30,994 nt of DNA, taken from DATKZB01 sp035528235. Lineage in GTDB: Bacteria; Planctomycetota; Phycisphaerae; FEN-1346. The stretch lies in NCBI GenBank assembly GCA_035528235.1, contig DATKZB010000139.1, positions 1 through 30,994 on the forward strand, given 5' to 3'. Each line of letters starts with the position of its first letter. The stretch's first letter is position 1. A program made the position numbers and the translations under genes. The notes under the pieces are model-generated. The model made no database searches. It had not been told where the DNA came from and saw only the letters and a list, made by a program, of their open reading frames with translations. Positions 30,887 through 30,994 of the stretch are shown here, piece after piece.

Positions 30887-30994
30887 CGGCCACGCGGTGG
30901 ATGATCGCGGGCCTGGTGCTGGCGGCGGCGCCGGCGTGGGCGCTGGCGGCCCAGCCGCCGGCGGCCCCGGCCGCGCCGGCGCCCTTCCGAGCCC
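30883..30994 (+). CDS. fliP: Probable FliP export-gate protein, signal peptide only
   Basis: Only 37 residues lie in the window: a signal peptide (MTATRWMIAGLVLAAAPAWA, then LAA) and the start of an Ala/Pro-rich mature region. FliP is one of the few flagellar export proteins with a cleavable signal peptide, and fliO-fliP is a conserved pair, so FliP is the best reading. No FliP core is visible before the right edge. Confidence 0.65.
   Translation, partial: MTATRWMIAGLVLAAAPAWALAAQPPAAPAAPAPFRA

Overview
The window is almost entirely one flagellar gene cluster from a high-GC diderm bacterium. It encodes P- and L-ring proteins (FlgI, FlgH) and the P-ring chaperone FlgA, so a peptidoglycan layer and an outer membrane are expected. 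The overall style suggests Planctomycetota (Phycisphaerae-like): sigma-54 control, a minimal FlgD and FlgJ, a FlgH without a lipobox, proline/alanine-rich spacers and intergenic palindromes. That placement is inference, not proof.

Layout. The left 12.5 kb is on the minus strand and reads, in transcription order, fliK, flgD, flgE, a PilZ/YcgR-like membrane protein, flgF, flgG, flgA, flgH, flgI, flgJ (rod-binding part only), flgN, flgK, flgL (cut by the left edge). Most junctions are tight or overlap as ATGA. The only sizeable internal gap, between flgG and flgA, holds two strong hairpins. A 563-bp divergent control region (12467-13029) separates this operon from a plus-strand gene for a sigma-54 activator that has no receiver domain. 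A second 458-bp control region (14245-14702) precedes the long plus-strand operon: two TPR-type envelope proteins, a second sigma-54 activator with a degenerate receiver, flgB, flgC, fliE, fliF, fliG, fliH, fliI, fliJ, a MotE/YlxF-like gene, motA, two tandem motB genes, fliL, fliM, fliN. A third control region (30212-30373) precedes fliO and the start of fliP, which is cut by the right edge.

Regulation. Three -24/-12 (sigma-54) promoters can be read by eye, one at the head of each transcription unit: 12508-12523 (minus), 14599-14614 (plus) and 30312-30327 (plus). Each has paired sites upstream with exactly 20 bp periodicity, as expected for enhancers bound by NtrC-family activators. Promoters 2 and 3 share a CGAAAA-N3-GAC type motif. 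Promoter 1 instead has a 20-bp tandem repeat containing a dyad, plus a separate 29-bp palindrome nearer the promoter. With two different activators encoded inside the cluster, this looks like a self-contained two-activator sigma-54 hierarchy.

Function. The minus-strand operon builds the rod, hook, rings and hook-filament junction. The plus-strand operon builds the MS ring, switch, export ATPase and stator. The least familiar parts are the two TPR-type proteins heading the plus operon (one with a possible secretin N0/STN-like module), the degenerate receiver on the second activator, the two motB genes behind one motA, and the shared enhancer architecture. No RNA genes, insertion sequences or CRISPR arrays were seen.
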